A stretch of DNA of 64,000 nt from an uncultured Lachnospiraceae bacterium (GTDB lineage: Bacteria; Bacillota; Clostridia; Lachnospirales; Lachnospiraceae). A model generated the notes under the pieces. That model was not told where the DNA came from and did no database searches. It saw nothing but the letters and a program-made list of their open reading frames with translations. This document shows, in pieces, positions 61,369-64,000 of the stretch (position 1 is its first letter; each line of letters starts with the position of its first letter). Location of the stretch: contig CANBFE010000002.1 of NCBI GenBank assembly GCA_947367855.1, forward strand, positions 62,001 through 126,000, read 5' to 3'. The translations under genes were made by a program, and so were the position numbers.

Positions 61369-64000
61369 GTGTTTGAACAGTACAGTATCAGGGAGACGGC
61401 AGAGAAATTGAAAAGTGACGGACATAGGGGCCTGACCGGAAAGGAGGCGGGTGAACGCCTGAGACGGGACGGGAGAAACGAGATGAGGGCTCCGCGGAAA
61501 AAGACGCCCATAGAGTCGTTCCTGGAACAGCTCAATGACCCGCTGATTTATGTGCTGATCGTGGCGGCCGTGGTATCCGTGCTGCTCCGGGAGGTCAGTG
61601 ATGCGGTGATTATCGGCGTGGTGGTGGCCATGAATGCGGTGGTGGGGATGCTGCAGGAGGGAAAGGCCAGGAAAGCCCTGGACTCCCTGAAAAAGCTTAC
61701 CAGTCCCAGGGCCTGTGTGATACGGGAGGGAAAATTAACGGAGATTGCTGCGGCCGAGCTTGTGAAGGGAGATCTGGTGTGTCTGGAGGCAGGCTGCCAG
61801 GTTCCGGCCGACCTGCGCCTGACGGAGAGCATGAATCTGAAAATAGAGGAGTCGGCTCTTACCGGGGAGTCCCTTCCCATGGAAAAGGATGCGGAGTTTG
61901 TGGGAACCGGGTCTCTGGGAGACAGGAGGAACATGGCCTATCAGTCCACCATAGTGACTTATGGCAGGGGCCAGGGACTGGTTACCGCCACGGGCATGGA
62001 GACGGAGCTTGGCAGGATAGCCGAGATGATCACGGAGGCGAAGGAGGAGACGACGCCCCTGCAGAAGCGTCTGGGGGAACTGGGAAAGATTCTGAGCCTT
62101 TTAAGTCTGCTGCTGTGCGCCGCCCTGTTTGCCCTTGCGGTGATACAGCGCCGCAATGTGCCGGAGATGCTGATCACGGCAATCTCCCTGGCTGTGGCTG
62201 CAGTGCCAGAGGGCCTTCCCGCAGTGGTGACAATCTGTCTGGCCCTGAGCGTTACCCGCATGGTCAGGGTAAATACCATTGTGCGCAGGCTGCCTTCCGT
62301 GGAGACTCTGGGAGCGGTGAGCGTGGTATGCTCGGACAAGACCGGCACCCTGACCCAGAACCGCATGACAGTGGAGAAGTGCTGGATTGGGGGGAGGATA
62401 AGGGAAAGAGGGGACTGGGATGTATCCCTGAATCCGGATTTTTTTAACGGAATGGTTCTCTGCAATGATGCTTCCGTGGAGGCGGGAGTAAGGATGGGGG
62501 ATCCCACGGAGCTGGCTCTGCTGGACATGGCGGCGGAACTGGGAATTAAGAAGGAGGCGCTGGAGAGCCGGATGCCCAGGGTGGACGAGGCGCCCTTTGA
62601 TTCCGACCGTAAGATGATGACCACCCTTCACGGGGGGAGCGGCGGAATATCCTACACAAAGGGCGCACCGGATGAAGTTCTGAAGCGCTGCGCCAGGATT
62701 TATACGGACAGGGGCCCCGTAAGGCTTTCGGAATACCACAGAAGACAGCTGGAGGCCGCACAGGATCAAATGGCCGGGGAAGCCCTGCGGACCCTGGGGG
62801 TGGCAATGGGAACCAGTGGGACAAAGGAGGAGGCGGATCTGGTCTTTCTGGGCATGGTGGGAATGCGGGATCCGGCCAGACCGGAGGCTGCCAGGGCCGT
62901 GGCGGATTTCAGGGAGGCAGGGGTGAAAACCATTATGATCACAGGAGACCATGTGGACACTGCCCTGGCTATCGGCAGGCAGCTTGGAATTGCGGACCAT
63001 CCGGGACAGTGTATGACTGGAGAACAGCTGAACGGGCTTTCCCGGGAGGAACTCGGGAACAGGATAGACGGGCTGCGGATTTTTGCCAGGGTATCCCCGG
63101 CCCAGAAGGTGCGTATTGTGGAAGGATTCCGCCAGAGGGGAGAGATCGTGGCCATGACCGGGGACGGGGTGAACGACGCTCCTTCCCTGAAGAAAGCGGA
63201 CATAGGCATAGCCATGGGAAAATCAGGCACGGATGTGGCAAGGCAGGCTTCGGACATGATTCTTACAGATGACAATTTTGCCACGATCCGCCGCGCCATC
63301 GAGGAGGGGCGAAGCGTTTACGAAAATATCAGGAAATCGGTTATCTTTCTGCTGTCGTCCAACCTGGGGGAGATCATTACCATGTTTCTGGCTGTGACGG
63401 CAGGGATTGCGTCTCCTCTGAAGTCCAGCCACATACTCTGGATCAATCTGATTACGGATTCCCTTCCTGCGCTGGCTCTGGGGGTGGATAAAAATGACGG
63501 CAGGGCCCTGATGCGGCAGCAGCCCAGAAAAGCAGGGGAAAGTCTGTTTTCCAGGGGAGGCCTGGCATGTACCTGCCTGTACGGGGCACTCATTGCGGCT
63601 GTGAGCCTGACCGCATTCCTCATGCTGCCCTGCGCGCTGCTTTCCGTAAACGGTCTGGCAGTGAACCTGGGAAATCTGTCCGAAATTCTGCAGAATGCCT
63701 CCGTGCTTTCCAGGGCCCAGACTTACGCCTTTACGGTTCTGGGAATGTCGCAGCTGTTTCATGCGGTGGGAATGCGGGATACCGGAAAATCCGTCTTCCG
63801 GATGAACCATCTGGAAAACGGGCTGATGATCGCTGCCTGCGCGCTGGGCTTTGCCCTGCAGTTCGCAGTGACGGAAGTTCCTTTCCTGATCAGTGCTTTC
63901 GGCACATCCCCGCTGTCCGGCCGGGAATGGATGCGCCTGACAGCGCTGTCCGCAGCGCCCCTGTTTGTCCATGAAGTGGCTGTTTTGGCAGCGGGGCTCC
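61369..64000 (+). CDS. Ca2+-type P-type ATPase, partial at right edge
   Basis: The frame is open from a GTG at 61369 (GGGGAGG eight bases upstream) to the window edge, giving 877 residues of a type II P-type ATPase. It has an N-terminal cation-ATPase domain, LTGESLPME, the PEGLP turn of M4 (VAAVPEGLPAVV), the phosphorylation site DKTGT (Asp323), MTGDGVNDAPSLKKADIGIAMG, and M5/M6 residues SSNLGEIITMF and NLITDSLPAL. The PEGLP, M5 Asn/Glu and M6 Asn-Asp residues match Ca2+-binding positions in SERCA-like pumps, so calcium export is likely. The last membrane helices may lie outside the window. Confidence 0.92.
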   Translation, partial: MFEQYSIRETAEKLKSDGHRGLTGKEAGERLRRDGRNEMRAPRKKTPIESFLEQLNDPLIYVLIVAAVVSVLLREVSDAVIIGVVVAMNAVVGMLQEGKARKALDSLKKLTSPRACVIREGKLTEIAAAELVKGDLVCLEAGCQVPADLRLTESMNLKIEESALTGESLPMEKDAEFVGTGSLGDRRNMAYQSTIVTYGRGQGLVTATGMETELGRIAEMITEAKEETTPLQKRLGELGKILSLLSLLLCAALFALAVIQRRNVPEMLITAISLAVAAVPEGLPAVVTICLALSVTRMVRVNTIVRRLPSVETLGAVSVVCSDKTGTLTQNRMTVEKCWIGGRIRERGDWDVSLNPDFFNGMVLCNDASVEAGVRMGDPTELALLDMAAELGIKKEALESRMPRVDEAPFDSDRKMMTTLHGGSGGISYTKGAPDEVLKRCARIYTDRGPVRLSEYHRRQLEAAQDQMAGEALRTLGVAMGTSGTKEEADLVFLGMVGMRDPARPEAARAVADFREAGVKTIMITGDHVDTALAIGRQLGIADHPGQCMTGEQLNGLSREELGNRIDGLRIFARVSPAQKVRIVEGFRQRGEIVAMTGDGVNDAPSLKKADIGIAMGKSGTDVARQASDMILTDDNFATIRRAIEEGRSVYENIRKSVIFLLSSNLGEIITMFLAVTAGIASPLKSSHILWINLITDSLPALALGVDKNDGRALMRQQPRKAGESLFSRGGLACTCLYGALIAAVSLTAFLMLPCALLSVNGLAVNLGNLSEILQNASVLSRAQTYAFTVLGMSQLFHAVGMRDTGKSVFRMNHLENGLMIAACALGFALQFAVTEVPFLISAFGTSPLSGREWMRLTALSAAPLFVHEVAVLAAGL

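Overview
The window looks like a chromosomal segment of a Lachnospiraceae-type (Clostridium cluster XIVa) Firmicute. This rests on strong AGGAGG-type ribosome sites, consensus sigma-A promoters, a tyrosyl T-box, a SAM-I riboswitch, AddAB in place of RecBCD, a DnaE-type polymerase III, and several small proteins I associate with that family. Family assignments come from reading translated sequence and recalled motifs; no search was run. No tRNA, rRNA, CRISPR array or complete insertion sequence was seen.

Layout. 1-1240: a BlaI-type repressor with two operators in its own promoter, followed by a BlaR1/M56 sensor peptidase cut by the left edge. 1240-5924: T-box-controlled tyrS, degV, a HAD phosphatase and exonuclease III. 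6077-13168: addB-addA recombination nuclease/helicase, convergent with a large membrane protein. 15552-18005: a UDP-sugar pyrophosphorylase and galE. 18120-23184: hemolysin III-like protein, a 90-aa conserved protein, a small alarmone synthetase, a coiled-coil membrane protein, a flavin reductase-like protein and an O-antigen ligase-like protein. 23267-26254: an M23/LysM/G5 endopeptidase and murA. 26460-31405: a transglutaminase-like lipoprotein, then a compact pilus/secretion-like operon (GspF/PilC platform, four small one-TM proteins, a PilT-like ATPase).

31406-33616: a gene-poor stretch, then a SAM-I riboswitch and metK. 33777-39357: dnaE, pfkA and a SpoU-type RNA methyltransferase. 39559-42438: an SH3/SleB-like cell-wall hydrolase and an NfeD-SPFH pair. 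42629-48425: argF-birA-small protein-coaX-dusB-unknown-greA, closely packed. 48633-55341: an exopolysaccharide/glycan cluster (membrane-bound 4,6-dehydratase, initiating sugar transferase, an SDR-GT2 fusion, a GT4 and a GT2).

55361-59770 reads as an accessory island: two ABC transporter genes that have each lost most of the membrane domain, an XRE repressor overlapping a gene that fuses an ImmA/IrrE metallopeptidase to a Fic domain, and a P-loop gene remnant. The last 4 kb holds an ECF sigma/anti-sigma pair divergent from a Ca2+-type P-type ATPase that runs off the right edge.

The best candidate for an undescribed system is the XRE plus ImmA-Fic pair (57859-59602), whose promoter carries a perfect 18-bp inverted repeat. 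A second candidate is the pseudopilus-like operon (27510-31405), which has a PilT-like ATPase but no visible prepilin cleavage sites or prepilin peptidase.
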